NCBI RefSeq assembly: GCF_020360975.1
Contig: NW_025408682.1
Span: 974,501 to 1,038,500 of the forward strand
Reading direction: 5' to 3'
Length of the DNA: 64,000 nt
Source: Hirsutella rhossiliensis
Lineage: Eukaryota; Ascomycota; Sordariomycetes; Hypocreales; Ophiocordycipitaceae
Each line of letters begins with the position of its first letter. The stretch's first letter is position 1. The notes under the pieces are model-generated. The model searched no databases. It was not told the DNA's origin and worked only from the letters and a program-made list of their open reading frames with translations. This document shows positions 46,101 through 59,032 of this stretch, piece by piece. The position numbers were made by a program, and so were the translations under genes.

Positions 46101-47666
46101 CTTCATTACCGCACCGAAGTCTTCAACAATACGCTCCGCCAGGATATGAGCTTCTTCGATCGGCCTGAGAACTCAACAGGCGCGCTTGTCTCACGCATCG
46201 CGACGGAGCCTACGTCGCTACAGGAGCTTCTGTCGGCTAATGTCGCCCTGCTGGCTATGAACGCAGTCAACCTACTGTCATCGTCGGTGCTCGCTATTGT
46301 CTACGGGTGGAAGCTCGGGCTCGTGCTCGTGCTAGGGGCGCTGCCGGCACTTGTGAGCGCCGGCTATATTCGCATTAGGCTTGAGTCCCGGTTCGAGCAG
46401 GATATCGCTGCGCGCTTCGCTCATAGCAGCGGCATTGCATCCGAGGCCGTCATCGGTATCAGGACTGTCTCGTCGCTGGCCCTAGAGCGGGTCGTCATCG
46501 CCCGCTATGAGGCCGACCTACAGGGCATCGCCACGCGGGCCGTTGGCGACCTTGGCGGCAAGATGCTCTTCTACGCGCTAAGCCAGTCTATTTCCTTCCT
46601 CGCTATGGCCCTCGGCTTCTGGTATGGGGGCCGGCTGGTATCGACGGGTGAGTACTCAAACGGCCAGTTCTATATTGTCTTTATGGCAGTCGTCTACTCG
46701 GCCGAAGCGGCTGCCATGCTATTCCAATATACAACGAGTATCACGAAGGCGCAGACCGCTATTAACTATATCCTGGGCCTGCGCCGCGACCTCGAGCTGG
46801 TCGACGAGGAGCACGATGCGGACAACGGGGCTGAGAGCCCGACTTACGGTGGCAACGGCGCCGGGGAGAAAGACGCGCCGGCGCACGGCATCGAAGTGCA
46901 GTGCGAGAGCCTCGAGTTCGCGTACCCGCTGCGGCCGCGGCACCGCGTGCTCCGCGGCCTGGAGCTTGGCGTCGGACCCGGCCAGATGGTGGCACTGGTG
47001 GGCGCCTCGGGCTGCGGCAAGTCGACTGTTGTCGCCCTGCTCGAACGCTTCTACGACCCCACAGCCGGCACGGTGCGCGCCCACGGCCGCGACGTCCGCA
47101 CGCTGGGCCGGCGGCGCTACCGGCGCGACGTGGCGCTGGTGCAGCAGGAGCCCGTGCTGTACCAGGGCTCCATCCGCGACAACGTGGCCCTGGGCGCCCG
47201 CGACGGCGGCGGCACGGGTGCGGAGGGGGAGCCGCCGCTGTCCGAGGACGACATCATTGCCGCGTGCCGGGCCGCCAACGCGTGGGACTTCGTCGCCTCG
47301 CTGCCCCAGGGGCTCGACACGCCATGCGGCCCCCAGGGCCTCTCGCTCTCGGGCGGGCAGCGGCAGCGCATCGCCATCGCGCGGGCGCTGGCGCGGCGGC
47401 CGCAGCTGCTGCTGCTCGACGAGGCGACTAGCGCGCTCGACAGCGCGTCCGAGGCGGCCATCAAGCAGGCGCTCGCCCGCGCCGCCACCGGCCGCACCAC
47501 CGTCGCCGTCGCCCACCGCCTCAGCACGGTGCGCCACGCTGACGCCATCGCCGTCGTGGCCCGCGGCGCCGTCGCCGAGTTGGGCTCGCACGACGAGCTC
47601 ATCGCCCGCAGGGGGCTCTACTACCAGATGGTCTTGTGCCAGTCGCTCGACCGCGAGGCCGCCTAG
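43191..47666 (+). CDS. full-size ABC-B (MDR/P-glycoprotein type) exporter
   Basis: Seven exons (43191-43370, 43498-43685, 43744-43798, 43869-44467, 44605-45190, 45269-46006, 46092-47666) give 1306 residues; all junctions keep frame. Architecture is (TMD-NBD)x2. A hydrophilic Gly/Asp-rich N-terminus of about 57 residues precedes TMD1. NBD1 has [17 protein letters not shown] and [13 protein letters not shown] Gly/Ala/Asp-rich linker follows, then TMD2, then NBD2 with [17 protein letters not shown] and [12 protein letters not shown]. Both ATP sites look competent. It would sit in the plasma or vacuolar membrane and export hydrophobic compounds. Its position next to two P450s and an NRPS-like gene suggests export of, or self-protection against, the cluster product. 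The long high-GC exons contain many false frames on both strands. Confidence 0.95.
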
Positions 47667-49850
47667 GCCGCGCCCCTTTCCTGCTCCCCGCTCTACCCGA
47701 GGCGGGAAAATATAAATGCCACTAGCCTTTTTTCTCTATCTTTGATTTATGTAACAACGAGACTTAAAGCGGGCTTCTAGACAGATTTACGTTGCTCCTC
47801 CGCGGTGTTTCTGGCTCCATGGATGGTGATACTCATAAGGTAGATGCCAATATACTATTTTTAAAGGCCATCAGGAGTCTAGTAGGCTCGTAAGGGACGT
47901 GCTTCCTCATAGTGTCTCTTAATCAGTTCACGCACCCCGGTGCTCCTGACATCGCCCGACGTATCAAGCCCCCGTAAGTCTGGCAAACGGTGATGCCGTA
48001 TCATAGAACGTTCAGCGCCCCAGTTCACCTGTACGTTAATTAGAGTGACGTACGGAGTACTATGCGCTGCCACTACGTAATATACCTTAGTCTGGGCTGA
48101 GGCTGAGGTGTATTTGATACGCCTCGGGCGACGCCCACCATAATCAACCTTGTCTTCACCTGTTTTTTAACCTCTTATGCACCAAGCTTATTAGAGAATG
48201 TTCCACATTTCGTTTATACGTCGTTAATATGTATGTATTAAGTCTATGCTCCTCTTCTTGCCGGCTGTTATAGGGCTAACAAACGTTCTTATTAGCAGGA
48301 TAAAGACTTATAAACTATACCAATAACACCTCTACTGGGGGTGTCCCTATTTTGCTGGTGGTGAAGTGGTATTAGCTTGAGTAGTACTATTCATATACTG
48401 CGACATAATAAAGAACTGCAAAATGCAATAGGGGAAAAATCTTCTTGTACTTTAGTTGCAAGGCGTGCATTTAACGACCCCAACCCAAAGAGTATAACAG
48501 ATCTATGGTATTATAAGACGACCTCTATGGCAATCATCGTTATCGTGTGCGTGTTCTTGGCAGTCTTGCAAAGGAGAGGCCTAAGTGCGTGTAATTATCC
48601 TTGATAGATTCTAGAGGACATTAATTCGCCAGCTGCCTATACTTAACATGACTCTATCAGTATCGATTTTGTCGTCGCAGTTCAAGATCCATGTTCTTTA
48701 AGTGATGGAAGCTTGAAAGCACGCACATTCCCCTGAGGCATCTGATAAGTGCGGTTTATAGGGGTTCTGTCAGAGCAGAGAAGGACTTATAATACACGTT
48801 AATTAATTGCACCTCCAATGGGGGTGCCCCTATTTTGCATGGTATAGCGGTATTTTACCATACAACGGGATACAACTGGTATTTCGGTCGATTCAACCCT
48901 GAAAGGACCAGAAGCAGAGTAAAACCCACTAAACAAGAACTAATCCACAATCGGCTTCCTTAAGACTCTCGTCGGATATATGCCATTCGAAATGACGAGG
49001 GGAGAGATTAGCTAAGCTGCCGACATGGCCCCATTCTCTCTCTTTAACATTTGGAATGGCCGCCTAGTAGCGAACAATGCTGCATCCGCATAGTCAGCTA
49101 CGCATTTCTCGGAGCAGTTGATGCAAGCCAAGAGGTACGCAGCGTGTATGGCTGTGTTTTCATGTGCGCCAGACCTCGCAGTATGGTTGCAGACCGTACT
49201 GATGCACGACGACAGTCAACGCCCGTTTCGGGGCCCAAAAGCATTGGGTACAAGCCGCATAGCTAACTACCTACCTACCTAGGTAGCAACAATTGTTGTT
49301 TTTGAGGGTTGCCTTCCCTTTAAGTCAGCTGCACACACGCCTATTTAGGAGCCTACTAGTCGTGGGGGATCTCTTCCTCCTAGTTAGCTCAGCAATGCTT
49401 TTCTCCAGCCTCTCCAGCCTCTCTTCAATGATTACCAACGTAAATAAAGTACCAACGGGTTCCAATAGACGATACCCTAAACCAGCGCCATGCTGGATTG
49501 CTTCCGACTGTCAGCGTTAAAGACCGTGTCCAGGACCAGCAGATGCTCATGCCCCACTCGTGCGCGGGAAAGTAAAGCTGTCTCCGCTAGGTCGACCTTT
49601 CTATAAACGGGGAAACAAAGATTTACTTAGCTCCGGTCGCATCGTTGACGTTAGCCTTCGGTATGGGAACGGTGCCTTAGAAGTTGCTAGAGAGGAACTC
49701 TTTAGCAACGTTAAATCATAGTTACAGAAATCCTACGATCGCTAATCTTATAAGAGCTTTAACGAGACTCTAAGCATCCTGGTGATAAATCAGAGACCTA
49801 TAAAATAATCGCTCTCCCTAGATCCCTTTCTTTCCTAAGTATATTAAATC
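47667..49850. other. 2.2-kb intergenic region between ABC gene and NLR gene
   Basis: No supported gene. It holds two direct copies (48295-48374 and 48767-48860) of a repeat whose third copy is inverted at 55346-55435. The tetranucleotide run acctacctacctaggtag is at 49268-49285. Short frames at 48377-48604 and 49051-49520 have no recognisable features. Both neighbouring genes end into this region (convergent), so their 3' UTRs are here. Confidence 0.5.
48767..48860 (+). repeat. dispersed repeat, copy left of the NLR gene
   Basis: Shares ctgtcagagc, gacttata, gggggtgcccctatttt and gcggtattttacca-type words with the inverted copy at 55346-55435. A shorter, more diverged copy lies at 48295-48374. 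The family is unknown; the spacing around the words is conserved, so they are true copies rather than chance. Confidence 0.65.
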
Positions 49851-52800
49851 CTAAAAAGCCCTCCTTCCTCCTAGACCCCTCGTCTCGCACTCTAACCTAC
49901 TAAGCGTCGGAGTGCCTAGTGGCCGTGCTTTCATAGTTAAATCTATAAACTCTTCTACATCGTCAATATTAGCATTTCTAACCCCATCTGGCATATTAAT
50001 ATAAGACCGCCTATTATCGATATACCAACTATATTGCTCCTTAAAGGCGCGTTGGAATAAAATCTTATATAGTGACCCCGCGGGTGGGCCGCTAAGAAGG
50101 GTAGAATAGAAACTCTCATATTTTCTTAGTACGGCCTCTGCTAAGTGGCCTGCACCCTCAGATTCTAGTAATCCTGCCACGGCCGCGAGGATCTCGTCAG
50201 ACAGGCTCGACTGCCCCTGTAGGACCCGTAGGGCGGCCCGTCGCACGCCCGCGTCTTCGTCGCCTAGCCGTTGGACCGCGGCCGCGAGGATCTCGTCAGA
50301 CAGGCTCGACTGCCCCTCTAGGACCCATAGGGCGGCCCGTCGCACGTCCGCGTCTTCGTCGCCTAGCCGTTGGACCGCGGCCGCGAGGATCTCGTCAGAC
50401 AGGCTCGACTGCCCCTCTAGGACCCGTTGGGCGGCCCGTCGCACGTCCGCGTCTTCGTCGCCTAGCCGTTGGGCCGCGGCCGCGAGGATCTCGTCAGACA
50501 GGCTCGACTGCCCCTCTAGGACCCGTAGGGCGGCATATCGCACGTCCGCGTCTTCGTCGCCTAGCCGTTGGGCCGCGGCCGCGAGGATCTCGTCAGACAG
50601 GCTCGACTGCCCCTCTAGGACCCGTAGGGCGGCATATCGCACGTCCGCGTCTTCGTCGCCTAGCCGTTGGGCCGCGGCCGCGAGGATCTCGTCAGACAGG
50701 CTCGACTGCCCCTCTAGGACCCGTTGGGCGGCCCGTCGCACGTCCGCGTCTTCGTCGCCTAGCCGTTGGGCCGCGGCCGCGAGGATCTCGTCAGACAGGC
50801 TCGACTGCCCCTCTAGGACCCATAGGGCGGCCCGTCGCACGCCCGCGTCTTCGTCGCCTAGCCGTTGGGCCGCGGCCGCGAGGATCTCGTCAGACAGGCT
50901 CGACTGCCCCTCTAGGACCCGTAGGGCGGCCCATCGCACGCCCGCGTCTTCGTCGCCTAGCCGTTGGGCCGCGGCCGCGAGGATCTCGTCAGACAGGCTC
51001 GACTGCCCCTCTAGGACCCGTAGGGCGGCATATCGCACGTCCGCGTCTTCGTCGCCTAGCCGTTGGGCCGCGGCCGCGAGGATCTCGTCAGACAGGCTCG
51101 ACTGCCCCTCTAGGACCCGTCGGGCGGCCCATCGCACGCCCGCGTCTTCGTCGCCTAGCCGTTGGGCCGCGGCCGCGAGGATCTCGTCAGACAGGCTCGA
51201 CTGCCCCTCTAGGACCCGTAGGGCGGCACGTCGCACGTCCGCGTCTTCGTCGCCTAGCCGTTGGGCCGCGGCCGCGAGGATCTCGTCAGACAGGCTCGAC
51301 TGCCCCTCTAGGACCCGTAGGGCGGCACGTCGCACGTCCGCGTCTTCGTCGCCTAGCCGTTGGGCCGCGGCCGCGAGGATCTCGTCAGACAGGCTCGACT
51401 GCCCCTCTAGGACCCGTAGGGCGGCATATCGCACGTCCGCGTCTTCGTCGCCTAGCCGTTGGGCCGCGGCCGCGAGGATCTCGTTAGACAGGCTCGACTG
51501 CCCCTCTAGGACCCGTAGGGCGGCATATCGCACGCCCGCGTCTTCGTCGCATAGCCGTTGGATCGCGGCCGCGAGGATCTCGTTAGACAGGCTCGACTGC
51601 CCCTCTAGGACCCGTAGGGCGGCCCATCGCACGCCCGCGTCTTCGTCGCCTAGCCGTTGGACCACGGCCATGAGGACATTGTTTGTTAAGTCCGTGCGAG
51701 AGGCACGTAGTACCACGAGGGCCTCGGCCCTCAATAGCGGAGGCATGCCGCCTATCACCCAAGAAGCTGCCAGTTCAATGACGCTTGGCGGGATTGCCGG
51801 TCGTCCTTGCAATGACTGGAGAATCTTGATCTTGGCGCCATTAAGCCCTTCTCGCAAGGCATCGCGCAAGGCCTCCTCGGGAAATTCCATTTCGCTTGTT
51901 AAGTGCACCTCCTGTTGATAAGTGCATTCGAAGAGTAGCCACTGCCTCAGTTTCTCTTCCAGGCACTGTCTAAGCGGCATCTTCGTTGATACTTCGCTCA
52001 AGCAATGCATGACCAGCCGTTGATGCGTAGGGCCCAAGAGGTCCAGCGGCTCCTCCTCGATCGTCTGGAAGAAGCCGAGCGCCTCTCCCTCCTCTCCGGG
52101 GTCTGCCTCATCCTGAACAGCTATTAAGCCGGCAACAAAGCGCCAAAATACATCGTAGCGTGCCGAGTATTTTTGCTTCCGAAGAAACTCGACCGGAGGG
52201 ATCTGCTTGGTTCCTTTGCCACAGAGATCCAGACACTTGAGCGGTTGTGCGGAACTCCAATGGCGCATGAAATACCGCGCCGCAAAGTACTCTTGAAAGG
52301 TTAGGTGTAAAAAGTGATAGTTTCGGTTGGAGTCTTCTGAGAAGTGGTCTGACGTCCGCAGAAAAGAGAGGCGTGGAAGCGTTTTGTCGAGTAAGAGGGA
52401 CCGGTGCTTGAACTGCTTCGATATGGCTGCCTGATGCTGCGGCGTGAAGTCTATGACGTCGTTGTGCAGTCCCGTGAAAGCAAGACCTTCAAGAAGACAT
52501 GCCTCATGCTCGACGAGGTCCTCGACATCTGAGAACCCAATCTGAGAAGGCGTCACCAGTTCCCCGTTGTGTCTTTTACCTAATCGCACGGCATCCTTTC
52601 TCCACAGCCTTTGCTCGATGGCTCTGTATATGCCCGTCATTGTGTCCGGCACTGTCCCAAGACCGAAGTCGTCCCAAGTGTAACAAAGCGCGTCCAGCTG
52701 AATCGGGATTCGCACAAGCCCCTCAATGAGCCAATGTTCTTGAAGAAAGGACCGCACCTCGTTCGCCCTGGGTTTTATTTTCGGATCGGCGTCGAGGTAG

Positions 52801-54784
52801 GCCTTCACTTGATCAGGGTAGAATCCAACTGTTTCCAAATCGAGATCGATATCTCGGAGAGACGGAAGGTTGGCGTTGGGCCGTGATGTGATAACAACAT
52901 TAGGCTGATATAGTAGTTGCGCGAGAAAACGGGACATGTCGTTATCACCACCGATGTCCTGGGATACTTCATCCAACCCATCGAGGATGAACAGAGTCCT
53001 ACCGCTATCGTCGTCCTTCAATGTTCGCCATAGTTCCCTGGCCAGACGGCGGCCATCGTCGTGTCCCTCTCCAGAGAAATATTCATGGTAGAACAAATCC
53101 TCGAAATTGTATCCCGCGGCTAAACGCCCTTTTAGATTCCGCAAAGGTACCCAGAGCAAGCGGTCGAACAACTCCGCCCATGGGAACTGTAACTGTGTCT
53201 GATTGGTAAAATCGTAGACCATCTTTTTGCACAAGGTAGTCTTCCCTACTCCTGCGCGTCCTCGAATCAAAATTCGTCTAGGTTTTATCGTGTGACCATC
53301 GTGCCCCTTTCGTTGATTGAAGATTGTCGCCAAGTCAACCTGGAACGTCTCGTCTGGTGTTTCAACCTTCTGTCGAGCGAAGAGTGAAAACGGTGAGGAC
53401 TGAGATGTATCCGAGCGGTCCACTTTGTGTCCCAACTGCTCCACGATGGCAAGATTGATGTAGCATTGCTCCATCGGCAACAAGTCGCCCGAGAGGCGTT
53501 CGATCTTGAGCCTCTCGGGGGTATAATGCTTGTCTCGTATCCAGTCGTCCGCTTCCTTCTTGCGAATGTTCCGCAGAAATTCTTCAATTTTTCCAGCAAC
53601 ACATTCGTAATCGTGATCTTGAAAGTCGCCGCGGTCGCCGCAAAACTTATTCATCAATCGGTGGCCTCGATCGAGCGGCAGGGGGTGTGGAACCATTTGC
53701 AGCGTCGCCGAGGACTTATCGACAAGCTGATGACTGTTAGCATTGTTCTATTACTGCGAACATAATATGGTGGTCCGAGAGGCACGGTGTGTTTCAAGGT
53801 TCTTACTGGCTTGGCTCCAATCGGCAAACAAGGGAAGACTTTGTGGTAAAGGTTCGTCTTGCCTAATTCATAGAAGGTCATTACTTGAGGACGAGTCGGG
53901 TCTCGGCACAACTGATCTCGGTACAACTGTGTGAAGCTTCTGACAAGTTCGTCAATATCGACAGATTTTTTGACGCTATCGAGCAGTTTGGACACCTCCC
54001 GGCCTCGTAACGAAGCCCAGGCCCTGAGACCCGGCTCTGCCCATTTGGCTACGTCTTGGAACGAGGTGCCTCCGAAGGGAGTGGCAAGGAAGACGATACC
54101 ACGCGTGGCTGTCCTGACGCAGCGGTACTCGTTATTGGCCATGACCAGAGCCTTCATCAAGATGACGCCCCCGAGACACGACGCGATGAAGAGAATCGGC
54201 CGGTCTTGGCGTGTATGGTCATTCATTGGCGTAGGCCGTCTCTTAATGCCATCGAGCAATTGCCGAGCAAACTCGTCATTCGTTTTTTGGGTCAAGCCCG
54301 ACGGTTCGAACGTGTCGGCCGGCCAGTCGCACGTGAATATTCGAGCCCGTCCGACTTTGCTCGGGAGCATATGCGAGTCAGAGAGCCAATTAATATCAGG
54401 CGTTTTGCGCTCTTTGTCCATCCATATCCAAGTGTCTGGAGACTTCGTGTCCAGGCCATGTATGGCAATGATGTCGACGTCCGTCTCGGTCTCATCCTCG
54501 TTTGGAGCGGGAAGCGGGCGTAGACGGACACCTCGCTTTTGCCCAGACGGTGGTGTTGGTTCTTCTCGAAGGGGGATTGCGTTTGAGAGCCGCTGCTCCC
54601 CACGTAGCCGAGATGCTGCCTGCCGCGGACGCGCCTGCCTGCTGCGGAGCCAAAGATAAAAGCCAACCGTTCCTGCAGTCAGGAGAATTACGTGGCTAAT
54701 GTTGACTGGGCTTATTATCTCGGCTATCAGCAGGGCCAAACGCTGGGGGTTGAAAGTATAGCGGCTAGACCCGTCCGTACACAT
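49851..54784 (-). CDS. fungal NLR: alpha/beta hydrolase - NACHT - HEAT-repeat protein
   Basis: Two exons (54784-53807 and 53726-49851) joined across an 80-bp intron (donor gtaaga, branch tgctaac, acceptor cag) give 1617 residues. Order: a hydrophobic segment near residues 29-47; a SesB/DUF676-like alpha/beta-hydrolase domain (about 100-330) with FIASCLGG, i.e. Cys203 in the nucleophile position; a NACHT NTPase with P-loop GRAGVGKTT (about 482-490), Walker B TLFILDGLDE (about 570-579) and the sensor-like VVITSRPNA; an H-F-L-H-L-T-F-Q-E-Y-F-A-A-R winged-helix-like motif; then 15 HEAT-type repeats of 33 residues (about 1010-1510) and a short tail. Such proteins act in fungal nonself recognition and programmed cell death: the repeat region is thought to sense, NACHT to oligomerise, the N-terminal domain to execute. 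The 99-bp repeat units are nearly identical, implying recent homogenisation. Ligand unknown. Confidence 0.95.
50175..51660 (-). repeat. 15 tandem 99-bp coding repeats (HEAT-type, in the NLR)
   Basis: Each unit encodes 33 residues with the invariant frame QRLGDEDA-x-VR-x-AA-x-x-VLEG then QSSLS-x-EILAA. Differences between units fall mainly at four places: D/G at position 9, R/Y/W at 12, L/R/Q at 15 and R/W at 16. First and last units are slightly diverged (Cys for Gly, Asn for Asp, Gln for Glu). Every unit carries a gcggccgc octamer at its junction or a one-base variant of it. The regular spacing resembles an array, but it is protein-coding. Confidence 0.95.
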
Positions 54785-55990
54785 GTTCGCCGCTATTCAC
54801 GCAGGGCGGGGGATCGAACTGTCGATGGCGTTGCTCCCGAGTCGAACGGCACCACAACTGTGAAACGCGCGAAGGAAAATGATGACTGCCCAAGTGCAGA
54901 AGCGGTTTGCCCAAGACTAAACAGAGGATCGTTTGCCCCTCACGCGGTCTGGGAGGTAATTAATACGACTTGTTTTGGCCCCCAGGGCGGGCCGCATGGA
55001 AGGCTCATCCGATGCGTGGCGATTCGTCAGATCAACCTGCGCAACTAGTCGTATAAGTTGCTCCTCGAACTCCAATAGAAAGGCGTTGGGTAATAGCGCT
55101 CGGCCCTTCGAGCACGGTATGTTGAGATGAACGAGCTGAAAATTGCCTGCATGGTTGGATCAACACCGCTGTGACTCGCCGCTGCATACTGTGCCTTCAC
55201 GATCGCCACGGCGCTTGGACGAGACACATGGCGAACCAAACCTAGGCGCAATTCTGGGTCAAGCAACAAACAATTACCATTCTCCCAATTATGAAAGTGG
55301 GCGAAACACCGGCACGTTACACTTCTTTTCCGGCATCTGTCAAGCTGGTAAAATACCGCTACACCAGGCAAAATAGGGACACCTCCATTGAAGGTGTTAT
55401 TCACGCGTTTATAACTCCTTTCTCGGCTCTGACAGCAACAGAGTGGGCTCGGGCGGCGATGGCACCGGCACAAGAGCGACAAGACAGCGCCAACGTGTAA
55501 AGACAGTCATCAGATCAGGTTAAGCCTGGAGACAAGGAGTAGCTGTGACTTTACAGTGTTTGATCTTATCGATCGTCCATGAAGCTCGACTGGCCGACGG
55601 CCATGTACACAGTTTTGGAGGCGGTCGGATTGCACCCATGTCGGCTCGACACGCCTCCCGGGATATACAACGTCTTCTAAGTGTCTCTGCTGTGGTTAGC
55701 GGCAGACGACCCGCTACCATTGCAGACGTCAGATGATTGCTGATCGCCAGCCATCCCTACGGATAAAGGCGAGCTATGGGAGGTAGAGGAGATCCGCGAG
55801 AAGGTGAGGAGACAGTGGAAGGCTCTAGTGAAATGGATTGGATGCCACCCGCCCTTCGCCACAACCCATTTTTCGCAAAAAAGGCGACGCGCCCTATTTG
55901 GTTAACCAACCTCTTATTTCCTTTGCCGCTTCTGTCACTGTCTGACTTTCTAGTTAATCATGCCTCTTATGTCACTGCCCTCTTACACTC
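54785..55990. other. 1.2-kb intergenic region: promoter of the NLR gene
   Basis: No supported gene; short frames on both strands are without features. It contains the inverted copy of the dispersed repeat (55346-55435). The left part must hold the NLR promoter, the right end the 3' UTR of the amidohydrolase gene. Confidence 0.5.
55346..55435 (-). repeat. dispersed repeat, inverted copy right of the NLR gene
   Basis: Minus-strand copy of 48767-48860, sharing the same ordered words. Together the two copies bracket the NLR gene in inverted orientation, about 6.5 kb apart. Confidence 0.65.
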
Positions 55991-57573
<1,583 letters not shown>

Positions 57574-58559
57574 CTAAAACTCCCTTGAGAGACTATCCGC
57601 GAATATCTTAACCAGCTCGCACACTTCATCTGCTGCTTCAATGCAATGCCAATGACCCACTCCCTCGAGCACCTCGACACGCTTTTGTCTTTGCTCGCCT
57701 CCCCAGCTACCCGGTGCACATTAGCGGTGGCAACATATACGCGAGAGATTTGGCAAGAAGTGACCTTTGTAGAATCTCACGAGAGTCTTGCGGGGGACTG
57801 GTCAGGTCGTGAGATCCCGCAATGATAAGTAGCGGGCAGCGAATGTCGCCGTACCGTGGGCACTTGGCACTCGCAATCGTACGACACAGTGACATGTAGC
57901 CTTGAGGAGACTGTGCGAGAAGCAGAGCGCGAATGAAGGCGCGGTGGGTTGACGTAGCCTTGGGTCCCGTCGCCGCGGTAGGAATCGTGCTGGCCATGGC
58001 CTCCATGCCCTCTTTTCAAGCCTGTCAGCGCCCAACGTCGGTTCGTGTCAAGGATCGCTCTATACCGGCTTCCACGCGCTTGATTCTCGCCGCAAATAGC
58101 TGGCCCAGCGCATCAGACGGGCTGACGGGCCCAATCAGGACCACGCCGACGAGATCGAGATGGAGGGCTAACTCGCTCGCGAAAATTGCGCCCATCGAGT
58201 GTCCCACGACGATGATGCGCTTGGAGTCGAGGTCGAGGGCGGTGATGAGAGCGCTGGCTGCGCCGCATATCATCTCCGAGTCGCAGTCCCTGCCTCGATA
58301 CTTGGACAAGGCGCTGCCTAGAGCCACAGACCCAGTCAGATACGTGTCATTGCAAACGAGAGAGTAAGTTTGGTATCATCCAACCTGGCGTGTCAAAAGC
58401 CAAGCACGAGCATCCGTGCTTGACAAGGGTGGGAATGATGGGGGCAAAGAACGAGCTGGAAGACCCGAGCCCGTGAATAAATACCAATGTGAGACCGTCA
58501 TCGTTAGCCCGCGTCCAGTCGTAGTAGAGGTCCTGATCTTCAATGCGGAGAGACGGCAT
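57574..58559 (-). CDS. alpha/beta-hydrolase (enol-lactonase-like fold)
   Basis: Four exons (58559-58385, 58317-58066, 58011-57765, 57706-57574) with introns of 67, 54 and 58 bp give 268 residues. It shows LVFIHGLGSSSSFF (oxyanion HG), VVGHSMGAI with nucleophile Ser, LLIIAGSHDLTSPP with the acid Asp, and GVGHWHCIEAADE with the catalytic His, so the triad is complete. The size and motif spacing match soluble hydrolases such as 3-oxoadipate enol-lactonase and related C-C or ester hydrolases; the exact reaction is not determined. It is divergently oriented from the CoA-transferase gene and collinear with the amidohydrolase gene, which supports a role in the same aromatic pathway. No secretion signal. 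Confidence 0.9.
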
Positions 58560-59032
58560 GGCGCGGAACTCGGCTGCAGCTTTGACTCCTGTTAAGCAAC
58601 GCTCCCAAGACCTACAGTTTACGAACGGCTTTGGAAAAGCTCAAGCCAAACCGAGACCAGGGTCTGGCACGAATGAGTACTTGTCCCTTTGAACGACGAG
58701 CTGCGAGATAGTGCCGCGTCGGGGTGAGCTTATCTGTAACGTCGACGCCCCCACCCCCTCCATGTCCTTTTTCTTCGCCCCTCATGCTCTGGGCCTGATT
58801 TAGTTGCCGGTCGGGTATGGGACGGGACGGACCCCTAAAAGATATAAGTTACATGTTTCTACAGTATACGCTACAGTAAACTCCGGCGGTGCAACTCGTG
58901 CAGTCTCGCCGAAAGCTCATATACTACGTCGACAGAAGCAAGTAGGTAAATGGCAATAACGAATCTCGCTTGACATTCGGTGACCAGACTACGAATAACG
59001 AAAGGGGAGAAGCTTGCCATCCTGCATCAGCC
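58560..59032. promoter_or_regulatory. bidirectional promoter, hydrolase / CoA-transferase
   Basis: 473 bp between divergent start codons at 58559 (minus) and 59033 (plus). Inverted CGG-type words (cggcgg and cgccg) lie near 58883-58910. No gene is supported here. Confidence 0.5.

Noticed and set aside
46624..47715. Plus-strand ORF of 363 codons and minus-strand ORF of 290 codons over the ABC gene
   Set aside because: Arg/Ala/Pro-rich shadow frames produced by the GC-rich third positions of NBD2; the true frame has both Walker motifs.
50175..51660. Regular 99-bp array that could be mistaken for a CRISPR or satellite array
   Set aside because: It lies in one open frame of the NLR gene, each unit encodes a HEAT-type repeat and there are no unique spacers.
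53931..54659. 242-codon plus-strand ORF opposite the NLR N-terminal exon
   Set aside because: Antisense of the alpha/beta-hydrolase domain; Ser/Arg-rich with no recognisable motif.
58970..59032. Upstream in-frame ATG for the CoA-transferase
   Set aside because: The extra 21 residues have no family resemblance, and the conserved N-terminus starts at 59033.
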